DNA from: Saccharomyces uvarum
Lineage: Eukaryota; Ascomycota; Saccharomycetes; Saccharomycetales; Saccharomycetaceae
Assembly (NCBI GenBank): GCA_947243795.1
Contig: OX365929.1
Coordinates: forward strand, 124,001 to 188,000
Length of the DNA stretch: 64,000 nucleotides
Direction of reading: 5' to 3'
This document shows, piece after piece, positions 1-8,759 of the stretch. How positions within the stretch are numbered: position 1 is the stretch's first letter; every line of letters starts with the position of its first letter. The position numbers and the translations under genes were made by a program. The notes beneath the pieces are model-generated. The model had not been told where the DNA came from. It did no database searches and saw nothing but the letters and a program-made list of their open reading frames with translations.

Positions 1-526
1 ACGACAAAGCTACGGTGAGGAGCGAAGATGTGGCACATTTCATGGACGAATATAAGAAGAGAAGGAAGACTCAGATGGCACGATTTTTCGGGGTCACCAT
101 GTTTACACTTATAACGTGCAGAATGGCTATGAAAAAAATGACAACAATAAAAGGTATGCACACACACTTACTTCCAGTTGTTCACTACAAAATCCCACTA
201 CTAACCTATCCCATTTTATAGCTCCGTTAAGTACGTTTCAAACAAACTACGCTATTCCACGCGTCCAAGCACAGACAGGAACAGGTGTGCAAGAGGGTCT
301 TAAAAGTTCACTCATAGTGACTACGGCCATGACGTTGGGAACATTTGGCATGGGCATTACAGGAACATGTTGGAGCTGGGACGTTTCGTCGTTCCAGGAG
401 CTGAAACAGCGCTTAGAAAGACGTGCCAACAACGAACCTGTGGTGACAAACATGCCCCTCGACAAGAGTAGCCAGCAAGTGGTGGACGCCCTGGTTGAGC
501 CACAGAATCAGTCCCTTTGTAAATAG
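1..526 (+). CDS. IAI11: Iai11-like small membrane protein, 5' end outside window, spliced
   Basis: Partial gene. The frame enters at base 3 and runs to 153. A 68-nt intron (154-221) follows, and exon 2 (222-526) ends in TAG. About 152 residues are visible. The intron donor is GTATGC, the branch point TACTAAC lies at 199-205, and the acceptor is ATAG; together they fix the junction, and the split codon becomes GCT (Ala). The product has two short hydrophobic stretches (around MARFFGVTMFTLITCRMA and a Gly/Thr/Met-rich stretch near SLIVTTAMTLGTFGMGIT), so it is probably a small membrane protein. It matches YBL059W by position, intron placement and sequence as I recall them; that family (with AIM11) is mitochondrial and of unknown biochemical function. 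The first roughly 40 residues lie upstream of the window. Confidence 0.85.
154..221 (+). other. IAI11: Spliceosomal intron of IAI11
   Basis: 68-nt intron with GTATGC donor, TACTAAC branch point at 199-205 and ATAG acceptor at 221. It is close to the lower size limit for yeast introns, with only about 16 nt from branch point to acceptor. Confidence 0.9.
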
Positions 527-600
527 TGCGTATACCATAGTTGTAGTTCTAACATATTCATCGATCAGCGACGCCTCTTACCCGCTCCCGATCTCTTATT

Positions 601-609
601 GGTGGCAAA
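601..609 (+). promoter_or_regulatory. Rpn4 (PACE) site upstream of SHP1
   Basis: An exact GGTGGCAAA lies 109 bp upstream of the SHP1 ATG. This is the proteasome-associated control element bound by Rpn4. It fits a gene for a Cdc48 adaptor that feeds substrates to the proteasome. The motif is seen directly; the regulation is inferred. Confidence 0.7.
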
Positions 610-717
610 AATCGATGGTAATAAAGAAGGGAAGGGGCTGCTGTTAGTTGCACGTCACTGTCCTCCTGGATGTTAGTAACGGGTGCGTCAATAACTCAGT
701 AATTAAATCAGGGAAGC

Positions 718-2004
718 ATGGCAGAAGTACCAGATGAAACCATACAGCAGTTTATGGCATTGACCAACGTGTCGCACAACATAGCTGTGCAATACCTCTC
801 AGAATTTGAAGATTTGAATGAGGCGATCAATTCGTATTATGCTTCTCAGGTAGATGATCAGAAGGACAGAAGGGAGGAAGCACATTGGAAAAGTCAGCAA
901 GAAAAAGAGTCCAAGGAGGAGACTTTATCCTCTTTTGAATCTTTGAAGAAAGCCGTGGGTACGGAGAATGTTGGTGGGTCCAGTTCCAGATCAGGGTCCT
1001 CTCAGGGTAGTAATGAGCATTTGAAGAAAAAAAGCTCTACTTCCCCCGAACCAGCCAAGAACACAAGCCGCTCAGGGAGTGGCAATAACTCCAGGTTTAT
1101 GAGCTTTTCTGATATGGTAAGAGGACAGGCAGATGATGACGATGAAGACCATCCAAGAAACACTTTTGCTGGTGGTGAAACATCCGGTTTAGAAGTAACT
1201 GATCCTTCGGACCCAAATTCACTGTTGAAAGACTTATTGGAAAAGGCCAGAAGGGGTGGACAAAGCGATCTTGAAAACGAATCGCGTGATGAAAATGATG
1301 GGGAGCATGAGGATGACCCCAATCGCTTCTCTGGAAGAGGCTTTAGATTGGGTTCAACAGTGGATGCTGCTGACCAAGTGGTAGAAACTAGTGCTTCACA
1401 AGCACAACGTACAAAGCCTCAGAAGGTTACAAGAGAAATCACATTCTGGAAAGAAGGGTTCCAAGTGGCCGATGGGCCGCTTTACCGTTATGACGATCCG
1501 GCAAACAGTTTTTACTTGAGTGAGTTAAACCAGGGGAGAGCTCCATTGAAGCTACTAGACGTGGAATTTGGGCAAGAAGTTGAAGTTAATGTGTATAAAA
1601 AATTGGATGAACCATATAAGACCCCCAAGAGGAAACTGGGCGGCTTTTCAGGCCAAGGTCAAAGACTAGGATCGCCTATTCCAGGCGAGTCATTGTCACC
1701 GGTGGAAGTCGCAAAGGATGAAACCCCAATTATTGAGGAAGAATCTAAACCAAAAGAAGAACCAAAGAAGGGGGATACCTCCGTTCAAATCAGATACGCA
1801 AACGGTAAGAGAGAAGTTTTGCATTGTAATTCCACAGACACTGTAAAATCTTTGTATGATCATGTCACATCAAATGCGAATACTGACGCGTCAAGAAATT
1901 TCACTTTAAATCATGCGTTTCCTGTCAAACCAATCAATAACGATGACTCCACATTAAAGGACGCCGATCTGCTCAACTCAGTGGTCGTTCAAAGATGGAC
2001 ATGA
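718..2004 (+). CDS. SHP1: UBX-domain Cdc48/p97 adaptor Shp1
   Basis: 428-residue p47-type adaptor that recruits the AAA ATPase Cdc48 to ubiquitinated substrates. It also works with protein phosphatase 1 (Glc7) and in autophagosome formation (family knowledge). Domains in order: an N-terminal UBA-like helical domain (about 1-45, starting MAEVPDETIQQFMALTN); a Ser/Glu/Asp-rich linker with RSGSGNNSRFMSFSDMVRGQ; a SEP domain (about 235-300, with FWKEGFQVADGPLYRYDDP); and a C-terminal UBX domain (about 348-428). The length is near the S. cerevisiae protein. The linker (residues 50-110 and 180-230) diverges most from the S. cerevisiae sequence I recall, while the domains are nearly unchanged. A PACE site lies 109 bp upstream. 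Confidence 0.96.
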   Translation: MAEVPDETIQQFMALTNVSHNIAVQYLSEFEDLNEAINSYYASQVDDQKDRREEAHWKSQQEKESKEETLSSFESLKKAVGTENVGGSSSRSGSSQGSNEHLKKKSSTSPEPAKNTSRSGSGNNSRFMSFSDMVRGQADDDDEDHPRNTFAGGETSGLEVTDPSDPNSLLKDLLEKARRGGQSDLENESRDENDGEHEDDPNRFSGRGFRLGSTVDAADQVVETSASQAQRTKPQKVTREITFWKEGFQVADGPLYRYDDPANSFYLSELNQGRAPLKLLDVEFGQEVEVNVYKKLDEPYKTPKRKLGGFSGQGQRLGSPIPGESLSPVEVAKDETPIIEEESKPKEEPKKGDTSVQIRYANGKREVLHCNSTDTVKSLYDHVTSNANTDASRNFTLNHAFPVKPINNDDSTLKDADLLNSVVVQRWT

Positions 2005-2103
2005 GTATGATAAAGAACACAAGTAAGGCCGTAAGCTTTACTATATAAATGCACGTATATATATATATATATATATACCTATAGTATATATGCCATTTCT
2101 TCC

Positions 2104-2727
2104 TTAATACAACTTCAGATCACCAGTTATTTGGTCTAACACGGCTTTTGGAGCTGGCCCTAGACCCAAAACAGTAGCGCTTCCGGCAGCAATCTGCGTT
2201 CTTCCGGCATCGTGAATAACTGCAGCATTTACCCCCAGAGAAATAGCCTTTGCATACAACTCATCCATCGTGAACTTGTTGGGACATTTCAAAGTGATCT
2301 TAGCCTGTCCTGCATTCAGCCATCTTTGAGTCATGACCGAGTTGTATGAAACACGCGTGGGGTCTGTCGCAATGTGTCTGAAACATGACAATGCTGCGTG
2401 GCAACATTGTGCAGCGATTTTACCCTTCGTCATAGCCAGATCTTGACGAATCACCAATGCCATTCTGACTTCTCCAGGTACGTCGTTTAATAAGGTGGAT
2501 TCGATATCTTCGTCCTCATCGCTCCCTTCGTCGCTTCCGCTCTCACTTTCCTCTTCATCAGTATCATTCTGTACCTTTTCTGTGGCCAATTTCTTCCCAG
2601 GTAGTGGAGCAACGTGGGAAGTCTTGGTCGATGACGTTTTCAATAGTCCTAGCTGATAACCTATCGCGAAGGAGATAGCGGTGAAAGTCGCACATAGCGC
2701 TATATTGGAACTGCTTAACCCTACCAT
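2104..2727 (-). CDS. PTH2: Peptidyl-tRNA hydrolase 2
   Basis: 207-residue PTH2-family peptidyl-tRNA hydrolase, which releases tRNA from stalled peptidyl-tRNA. In yeast it is also linked to ubiquitin-proteasome turnover and sits on mitochondria. Residues about 1-20 form a hydrophobic anchor (SSNIALCATFTAISFAIGYQ). A strongly acidic Glu/Asp/Ser linker (about 45-80) follows, then the PTH2 catalytic domain to the C-terminus with MALVIRQDLAMTKGKIAAQ, AQCCHAALSC and VIHDAGRTQIAAGSATVLG. The frame stays open 9 codons further upstream, but only from a GTG. The first ATG is at 2727 and gives a length close to the S. cerevisiae protein. The gene is divergent with PTC3. Confidence 0.93.
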   Translation of the reverse strand: MVGLSSSNIALCATFTAISFAIGYQLGLLKTSSTKTSHVAPLPGKKLATEKVQNDTDEEESESGSDEGSDEDEDIESTLLNDVPGEVRMALVIRQDLAMTKGKIAAQCCHAALSCFRHIATDPTRVSYNSVMTQRWLNAGQAKITLKCPNKFTMDELYAKAISLGVNAAVIHDAGRTQIAAGSATVLGLGPAPKAVLDQITGDLKLY

Positions 2728-3069
2728 GTTTTCCTTAAGGATCTGATACCACACTATTCTAAGTTCAACTCGAAGATAGTCACTATTAGTTGGTATGCAT
2801 AATATGTACTAAAGAGTTGCAGATTACCTTTGGCATCTGCTTCGTCGCGCGTGATAAAATTCGCCGCTGAAGAAAAAACAACATGGTCGTCTCTCAAGAG
2901 GATAAACTCAAAGGAGTAAAACATCATTTGGAAAGTGTTAATTCAACAGTTAACTTTTGAAAAGAACGTTTTCTGTTATCTGAACTGCAGTTGATTTAGT
3001 TTGTGAAGTTGCCGTTAGAAGTAGGGGCAAGTAGTTTTACGAGACAAGAAAGAAAAAGATAGATAAAAC
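2728..3069. promoter_or_regulatory. PTH2/PTC3 divergent promoter
   Basis: 342 bp between two divergent starts. Apart from A-rich stretches near the PTC3 start I recognise no strong factor site. Confidence 0.5.
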
Positions 3070-4473
3070 ATGGGTCAAATATTGTCCAATCCAATTATCG
3101 ATAAAGAGCATCATTCGGGCACTGACTGTTTGACAGCATTTGGGTTGTGTGCCATGCAAGGGTGGCGTATGTCAATGGAAGACGCCCATATTGTTGAACC
3201 TAACCTTTTCGCCGAATCAGATGAAGAACATTTGGCATTTTATGGTATATTCGACGGTCATGGTGGCTCTTCTGTGGCTGAATTTTGTGGTTCTAAATTG
3301 ATATCTATACTGAAGGAACAAGAAAGCTTCAAGAAGGGAATATTAGGGCAGTGCTTGATTGATACGTTTTTGGCCACCGATGTTGAGTTGTTGAAAGATG
3401 AAAAATTGAAAGACGATCATAGTGGTTGCACTGCCACAGTGATTTTGATATCCCGATTGAAAAAGCTTTTGGTCTGTGCTAATTCCGGTGACAGTAGGAC
3501 TGTTTTGTCCACCAACGGAAACAGTAAAGCAATGTCTTTTGATCATAAACCAACGTTGATAAGTGAAAAATCTCGTATTATGGCTGCTGATGGTTTTGTT
3601 GAGATGGATCGTGTTAATGGTAATTTAGCCTTATCAAGAGCCATTGGTGATTTTGAATTCAAATCCAACACTAAATTAGGGCCTCATGAACAAGTGGTTA
3701 CATGCGTTCCTGATATTATCAAACACAATTTGAATTACGATGAAGACGAATTCGTTATCTTAGCCTGTGATGGTATCTGGGATTGCTTAACCTCTCAAGA
3801 GTGTGTTGACTTAGTTCATTATGGTATAAGCCAAGGTGATATGACTTTAAGTGACATTTCATCCAGAATCGTGGATGTTTGTTGTTCACCCACCACCGAG
3901 GGTTCAGGTATTGGTTGTGATAATATGAGTATTTCCATTGTTGCGTTACTAAAGGAAGATGAATCAGAGACTCAATGGTTCGAACGTATAAGATCCAAGA
4001 ATTACAATATTCATACATCATTTGTTCAAAGAAGGAAAAACATTTTTGATTTCCATGACTTTTCGGATAATGATGAGGAGGTATTTGCGGTGACCACCAA
4101 GAAATTGCAAGACCGTCTAAACCAGCACAGAGACAATGATGATATGGAGATTGACGATCTTGATACCGAGTTAGGAAGTAGCGCCACCCCATCTAAATTA
4201 ACCGGTAAAGACAGAACTGGTCCCATTGATTTATTTTCATTAGAAGCTCTATTAGAAGCCGGAATCCAAATAAGACAAAGGCCAAGCTCTGATAGCGATG
4301 GTAACGCTTCTTATTTCCACGGTGCTTCTTTATCAGACATGTTAGCGTCCTTGAGCAATGCTGCTGCTGGAGAAACAGGTCCTGAAGACGCTGATGAAAA
4401 CGACGATAATGACAGCGAAGACAATAAAAATGGAAAAGAAAAGAAGAATTCCAAATTTGAAGAAATCGAATGA
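3070..4473 (+). CDS. PTC3: Type 2C protein phosphatase Ptc3
   Basis: 467-residue PPM/PP2C Ser/Thr phosphatase. In yeast, Ptc2 and Ptc3 dephosphorylate Hog1, Cdc28 and Rad53 to end stress and checkpoint signalling (family knowledge). Residue 2 is Gly (MGQILSNP), a typical N-myristoylation start. PP2C motifs in order: [13 protein letters not shown] (about 28-40), FDGHGG (61-66, metal-binding Asp/Gly), [32 protein letters not shown] and [12 protein letters not shown]. After residue about 310 there is a long acidic tail, which separates Ptc2/3 from shorter PP2Cs. Ptc2 is the close paralogue. The synteny (after PTH2, before YBL055C) supports Ptc3. Confidence 0.95.
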   Translation: MGQILSNPIIDKEHHSGTDCLTAFGLCAMQGWRMSMEDAHIVEPNLFAESDEEHLAFYGIFDGHGGSSVAEFCGSKLISILKEQESFKKGILGQCLIDTFLATDVELLKDEKLKDDHSGCTATVILISRLKKLLVCANSGDSRTVLSTNGNSKAMSFDHKPTLISEKSRIMAADGFVEMDRVNGNLALSRAIGDFEFKSNTKLGPHEQVVTCVPDIIKHNLNYDEDEFVILACDGIWDCLTSQECVDLVHYGISQGDMTLSDISSRIVDVCCSPTTEGSGIGCDNMSISIVALLKEDESETQWFERIRSKNYNIHTSFVQRRKNIFDFHDFSDNDEEVFAVTTKKLQDRLNQHRDNDDMEIDDLDTELGSSATPSKLTGKDRTGPIDLFSLEALLEAGIQIRQRPSSDSDGNASYFHGASLSDMLASLSNAAAGETGPEDADENDDNDSEDNKNGKEKKNSKFEEIE

Positions 4474-4948
4474 TGATATTACGAAACTCTATTTTGCAAT
4501 GAACGGGTACTAAAGCTTTTTATTTTTCTTTTGTTGGTTTTTTTTTTTTTTATGCCAAAGGTTTTTTTTTATAGCATCCTTTTTTGGCCCAAGCTGGGAG
4601 GTGATAAACTATCAAGAAATCGTCTCGACAAAACCAAAAACTGTAACAGAATTTTTTTTGAATTCTATTCATATAGATACATCAGTTTTCCCCCATTCTG
4701 TTTTTTTTTATTTCCTTTGCCGATAGCACTGATGATACGTTTGATAATCCTTCCCAATATAAAACAACAACAACTTTAATTGTCTATCCGCACCATAATT
4801 TCTCTATTAATAGTTAAGCATGATTAGAATAAACTTAATTAAAAAAATGTAATTTTGCTCTTTTGTATCAATAAAGGTTAATTTAGTGAAAAAAAAAAAA
4901 AAAAAAACAAATGTAAAGCTATACTGTTACATTACTATTTACTTAATA
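4474..4948. other. Convergent PTC3/YBL055C intergenic spacer
   Basis: 475 bp of A+T-rich 3' sequence with poly-T runs near 4540-4570 and an A18 run near 4890-4905. It holds poly(A)/termination-type sequence for both genes. I see no gene here. Confidence 0.5.
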
Positions 4949-6205
4949 TCACTCTCCGAATATGTTACAAGATGTTTTCCATGTAGCATCCGCCAGCGTT
5001 GGCAAATCTATGTCCTTGATTTGCGATATGACAACTGCTACTTGTTCCATGTTACAGGGCTCATTGCGGCCTTTCACCGTGTAGAGTTCATTTGCATCCA
5101 ACTTATCAGCTAGCTTATTTTTCTTCAGGGACTTGAATGCAGGATATTCAAAGGCGTTGGACTCTTGATGTTTGGCTAAGTAGGGGAAGGATGCATGCGT
5201 TCTTTTAATCTCGCACCATGGGGCGTCTGTTTCTAAAAGCAGGCGTTCGACGGGTATTTGTTTCACAACAGCCAGGTTTTCCTCGCTTCTTAAGGAACAA
5301 CCGTTGATGCCTATGAAGCAGTTGAGGGACATGTTCAGTAGTTTTTGCAGATCCGACTCGGACCCCGTGAATGAATGGACCACCAGCTTCCGGTCTGGGT
5401 GGAATTTGTAAGTGCTGTTCGATAACGACGCATCCAATCCTTGCAATTGGAAAGTGTCCTTATCGTCAGTAAACCCGGTGATAAATTTCTGCAGAATGCG
5501 AACAAAGTCATCGCATGCATTCCTCATGTGTAAAAACAACGGGTAGCTACCGAGTTTGTCGTTCAAACAACTTATTTTTAACTGCTCTTCGAAAAACAGC
5601 ATCTGCATTTCTTTAGAGCTGTAATGGAATCTGTCGTAATCCAGCCCGATTTCGCCAATCGACCGGAAACTGGATTCGGAAGCATTTGCTTGCTGGTTCA
5701 TCAACTGGTAGAGCTGTTCCAGTTTGCCTTGTGCAAAAGAAGGGTCGCCGAGAACTTTGTTGTACAACGACTCATTATAAGTTTCATCCATAGAAGGATT
5801 ATCAATGGTAGAGCTAGGCTTATCCCCCTGGTTAACGTCCGCGAACTCGTTGACGCAGCATGGGTGAACACCTATAGTGTGGTACAGTTTCAACGAGCTG
5901 CGGTCCTTGACGCCATTGATCAATTCAATGGCACTTTGGGACTCCACAATGGATGAACCTGTCACAAGAGCGACTTTCACGTGTCTCTGGGCAGCACGGT
6001 CCAGCACTCGTGCACAGTCAGCAGGATGGTACTCCTTCCCATTGTAAACACCGTGGAACATGGGGTCCGTCAGGTTCAACCCAATATCATAGTATTTCAA
6101 CAAAGATTCCGTGGAGGTTGACGTCATATTGCAGTATTGTGTCCAAAGCGGTCTCCAGAGTCCAGAACTTCTTCTGCTCGAGGATTTTAATAAGCCACTC
6201 CACAT
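4949..6205 (-). CDS. TatD-family metal-dependent nuclease (YBL055C)
   Basis: 418-residue TatD-like DNase, a metal-dependent hydrolase family with 3'-5' exonuclease and endonuclease activity, linked in yeast to apoptotic DNA degradation. TIM-barrel motifs visible: DIGLNLTDPMFHG (first metal-binding strand), TIGVHPCC, SIGEIGLDYDR, LFLHMR, VVHSFTG and LLLETDAPW. The start at 6205 (MWSGLLKSS) aligns with the recalled YBL055C start and gives the same 418-residue length. The first 30 residues are Arg/Ser-rich with few acids, which could be a mitochondrial targeting signal (inference). The frame stays open upstream, with another in-frame ATG at 6427 that would add 74 residues; see findings. Confidence 0.92.
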   Translation of the reverse strand: MWSGLLKSSSRRSSGLWRPLWTQYCNMTSTSTESLLKYYDIGLNLTDPMFHGVYNGKEYHPADCARVLDRAAQRHVKVALVTGSSIVESQSAIELINGVKDRSSLKLYHTIGVHPCCVNEFADVNQGDKPSSTIDNPSMDETYNESLYNKVLGDPSFAQGKLEQLYQLMNQQANASESSFRSIGEIGLDYDRFHYSSKEMQMLFFEEQLKISCLNDKLGSYPLFLHMRNACDDFVRILQKFITGFTDDKDTFQLQGLDASLSNSTYKFHPDRKLVVHSFTGSESDLQKLLNMSLNCFIGINGCSLRSEENLAVVKQIPVERLLLETDAPWCEIKRTHASFPYLAKHQESNAFEYPAFKSLKKNKLADKLDANELYTVKGRNEPCNMEQVAVVISQIKDIDLPTLADATWKTSCNIFGE

Positions 6206-6978
6206 GCAACTTGGACAACGCCCTGGCCGCCTGCAAAACGGCTCCAGCGATAAATATGTCCTCCATTGCGTGCCCATTGCTGCCATTATCTCATCCCAGA
6301 GTCCTTCCACAGGGACGAAAGAACGTTCGCACCAGGACCTTACACGGGTAACGGGCCTCCAGGCGAGGGACTCTAAGCCTTCTAGAAGGTCCGGAACCCG
6401 CTCAGAAATTGTCGCAGCGTAGCGCATTTCAGGAACCACGCCAGTGCAGAACCTCCCTGCCACCGTTTAGCAACCACTTCGCAGGGAATTTCGCAGGGAT
6501 TTCCGTAAGCTACGGCCGACTCACTGTGGTCGGGCCTTACCGAGCTCAACTTGATCCGAGCTCGTTTTGGGTTCCTCATTACATGATTTTGGCCAGTTCT
6601 CCCGCTTTGGAGGATTTGTGCGGCATCGTCTGTTGGTGGAAGAGCCTGTTTTTGCGCCGGTGAAAAAAAAATTTTCCTCTGAAATTTGAAATTTGAAAAT
6701 TGCTATCGATGAGATGAGGTGCGATGCGATGAGGTGCGAGGCCAATGCGATGAGACAAATTTCTACTTTCTGATGCGGGAGTCATATATAGTTTTTGTAC
6801 GCTTGTAGTCACTAAGTATCTTCTAATTGTTAGTGCTTGTAGATAGACCTCTGACGTATATTCACCCTTTAAGCCACTGCTTACTCACATAGGAAGGATA
6901 TATATATACGCTTGTGGGCGGAAAAGAAGAATATACGAGTGATTATTCAGCACCCGGTCGTTAGTCAGGCATCCAGCG
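6206..6978. promoter_or_regulatory. YBL055C/TOD6 divergent promoter
   Basis: 773 bp between divergent starts. It holds the PAC/RRPE cluster listed separately (6667-6754) and an AT-rich TATA-like stretch (ATATATATA) near 6899-6907, about 75 bp from the TOD6 ATG. The YBL055C-proximal part (6206-6460) is unusually open in the YBL055C frame. Confidence 0.55.
6667..6754 (+). promoter_or_regulatory. PAC/RRPE cluster upstream of TOD6
   Basis: AAAAATTTT (RRPE core) at 6667-6675. CGATGAG at 6707-6713, GATGAG at 6713-6718, and exact GCGATGAG at 6726-6733 and 6747-6754. PAC is the ribosome-biogenesis promoter motif bound by Dot6/Tod6; the cluster lies 225-312 bp upstream of TOD6 itself. Confidence 0.75.
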
Positions 6979-8577
6979 ATGACTTTACCCAAACTCAGTA
7001 GTGTTTCTGTGTCGTCAGGACACGTTAGCGCTAGCTCACACGGTTTCTCAATACTAAGCAAGCATCCTCACCCCAATAATCTCACTCATTCTCATTCGCT
7101 TTCCCACGCAAATGCAAAGACTCACCTGTCCACGGTGAACACGAGCAATAAAGAAAACGGTGCGAACAGCGACGAGGCAGAGTCGCTCAAGAAGAACAAC
7201 CCATCTTCGTGGGACCCCAGCGACGATATCAAGCTTCGTCACTTGAAAGAGATTAAGAACTTGGGTTGGAAGGAGATTGCTCATCATTTCCCCAACAGAA
7301 CTCCCAACGCTTGCCAGTTCAGATGGAGAAGATTAAAATCGGGAAACTTGAAATCAAACAAGACTGCAGTTATTGATATCAACAAGTTATTTGGCGTCTA
7401 TACCACAACTGTTGCTGCCGCAGCTGTAGGCGCTACTGCTACTGCTGCTGCTCTACCACCTACAGAAGAGGCACTTAAAGAAGAAGCGATTGAGGACGAT
7501 GATATCGCCTCGGGTTCTAGCGCCATCGATGACTCCCCACCTGATTTCAAACCAATAATGAAGGCTAAATACATGGACAGAAAACTAGTGGCGCAAAGAT
7601 CTGCATCAACATTTTTGGACCATGAGCCGCAACCTGTCAAACCTAAAGAACTGTTCATTAAGCCAAGGTCATTCTCCCATTCTATAACTACCAACACGCC
7701 CAATGTAAAGGCTACTCCACAGGCTAACCCAAATACCTATAATACCCCTTCCACAAAGACTAACAGGAACGTTAATTTCAACGACTATGAAAATATCGGA
7801 CTTGTACCCAAGATTATCATTAGATCTAGAAGAAACTCGTTTATTCCTTCCACGCAGATTCCTCATCCTACCACCAAGTCTAGAAAGAGCTCACATTCTG
7901 TGATTTCTTCTAGAAGATCATCTTTCAACATGATGCACTCTAGAAGGTCATCCTTTAATTCCCATGCTCCCACGGAACCTATTTCTAGGCGTCCATCTTT
8001 GGTCGTCAGCCCGTATATGACTCCCAGAAGATTGTCAACTTCACAACCTGTTCACCACCACCCACAACAGCAGCAATACCATCTAAATCCTATAACCTCT
8101 CCCAACTGCAAGATGGATCAATCTGTTGATAAAATAACTCATACGAGAACTTTCTTAGATATGCAAAAATTCGCGAACAAGCATCCGTGGTCTAGGGAAG
8201 ATGACGAAGTTTTACTCAACAACACAATAGACAAACAAAACCATTTGTCAACACTAGAAATTTCCATTGTTCTACCTAACAATAGATCCGAATTGGAAAT
8301 TCAACAAAGGATCGACTATTTACAGAGAAAGGGACACACTAGTGGCATCCACAGAAGTCAAGGAAACAGTGACGATGAAGAGGAAGACATCGACCCACTA
8401 CACAAGGAAGTTGATGCCAATGAAACGACGCAGCGAACACACAATTACAATGGATTAGAGTCTGATAATGGTAATTTAAAGACAAGGGTGCTCTCTTCCT
8501 TGTCGAATGGAAACGGTGTACGCAAAGAGCAAGATGAATTGCCAGGTATAAATTCGATCTTCAAAAATATCTTTTAA
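6979..8577 (+). CDS. TOD6: PAC-binding SANT/Myb repressor Tod6
   Basis: 532-residue transcription factor. Tod6 and its paralogue Dot6 bind PAC sites and recruit the Rpd3L deacetylase to repress ribosome-biogenesis genes when TORC1, Sch9 or PKA signalling falls (family knowledge). A SANT/Myb-like domain lies at about 77-122 (SWDPSDDIKLRHLKEIKNLG, then WKEIAHHFPNRTPNACQFRW). The rest is low-complexity. Residues about 280-355 contain six basic-Ser phosphorylation motifs of RRxS/RKxS type (SRRNSF, SRKSSH, SRRSSF twice, SRRPSL, PRRLST), the pattern expected for Sch9/PKA control. A second short conserved block (HPWSREDDEVLLNNTID, near 400) resembles a partial Myb repeat. Dot6 is the alternative, but synteny supports Tod6. 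Confidence 0.94.
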   Translation: MTLPKLSSVSVSSGHVSASSHGFSILSKHPHPNNLTHSHSLSHANAKTHLSTVNTSNKENGANSDEAESLKKNNPSSWDPSDDIKLRHLKEIKNLGWKEIAHHFPNRTPNACQFRWRRLKSGNLKSNKTAVIDINKLFGVYTTTVAAAAVGATATAAALPPTEEALKEEAIEDDDIASGSSAIDDSPPDFKPIMKAKYMDRKLVAQRSASTFLDHEPQPVKPKELFIKPRSFSHSITTNTPNVKATPQANPNTYNTPSTKTNRNVNFNDYENIGLVPKIIIRSRRNSFIPSTQIPHPTTKSRKSSHSVISSRRSSFNMMHSRRSSFNSHAPTEPISRRPSLVVSPYMTPRRLSTSQPVHHHPQQQQYHLNPITSPNCKMDQSVDKITHTRTFLDMQKFANKHPWSREDDEVLLNNTIDKQNHLSTLEISIVLPNNRSELEIQQRIDYLQRKGHTSGIHRSQGNSDDEEEDIDPLHKEVDANETTQRTHNYNGLESDNGNLKTRVLSSLSNGNGVRKEQDELPGINSIFKNIF

Positions 8578-8643
8578 CATACTGAAAACGAATCTGGCGT
8601 ACTAAACTATTCGCTAAATAAATGCAACACAAACTCACATATA

Positions 8644-8654
8644 TAAATATAAAA
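8644..8654 (-). other. Match to the yeast ARS consensus
   Basis: On the minus strand this reads TTTTATATTTA, an 11/11 match to WTTTAYRTTTW, in the A+T-rich convergent TOD6/SAS3 spacer. Exact matches are common in yeast, so origin function is only a possibility. Confidence 0.2.
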
Positions 8655-8759
8655 TCCATCCGTACAAAGATTTTGTAATACTATTAACTATTAAGGGTTG
8701 TTGTTACTATTACTATTGTTACATGTATACACTAATATTCAACATATATGGATACTCGC

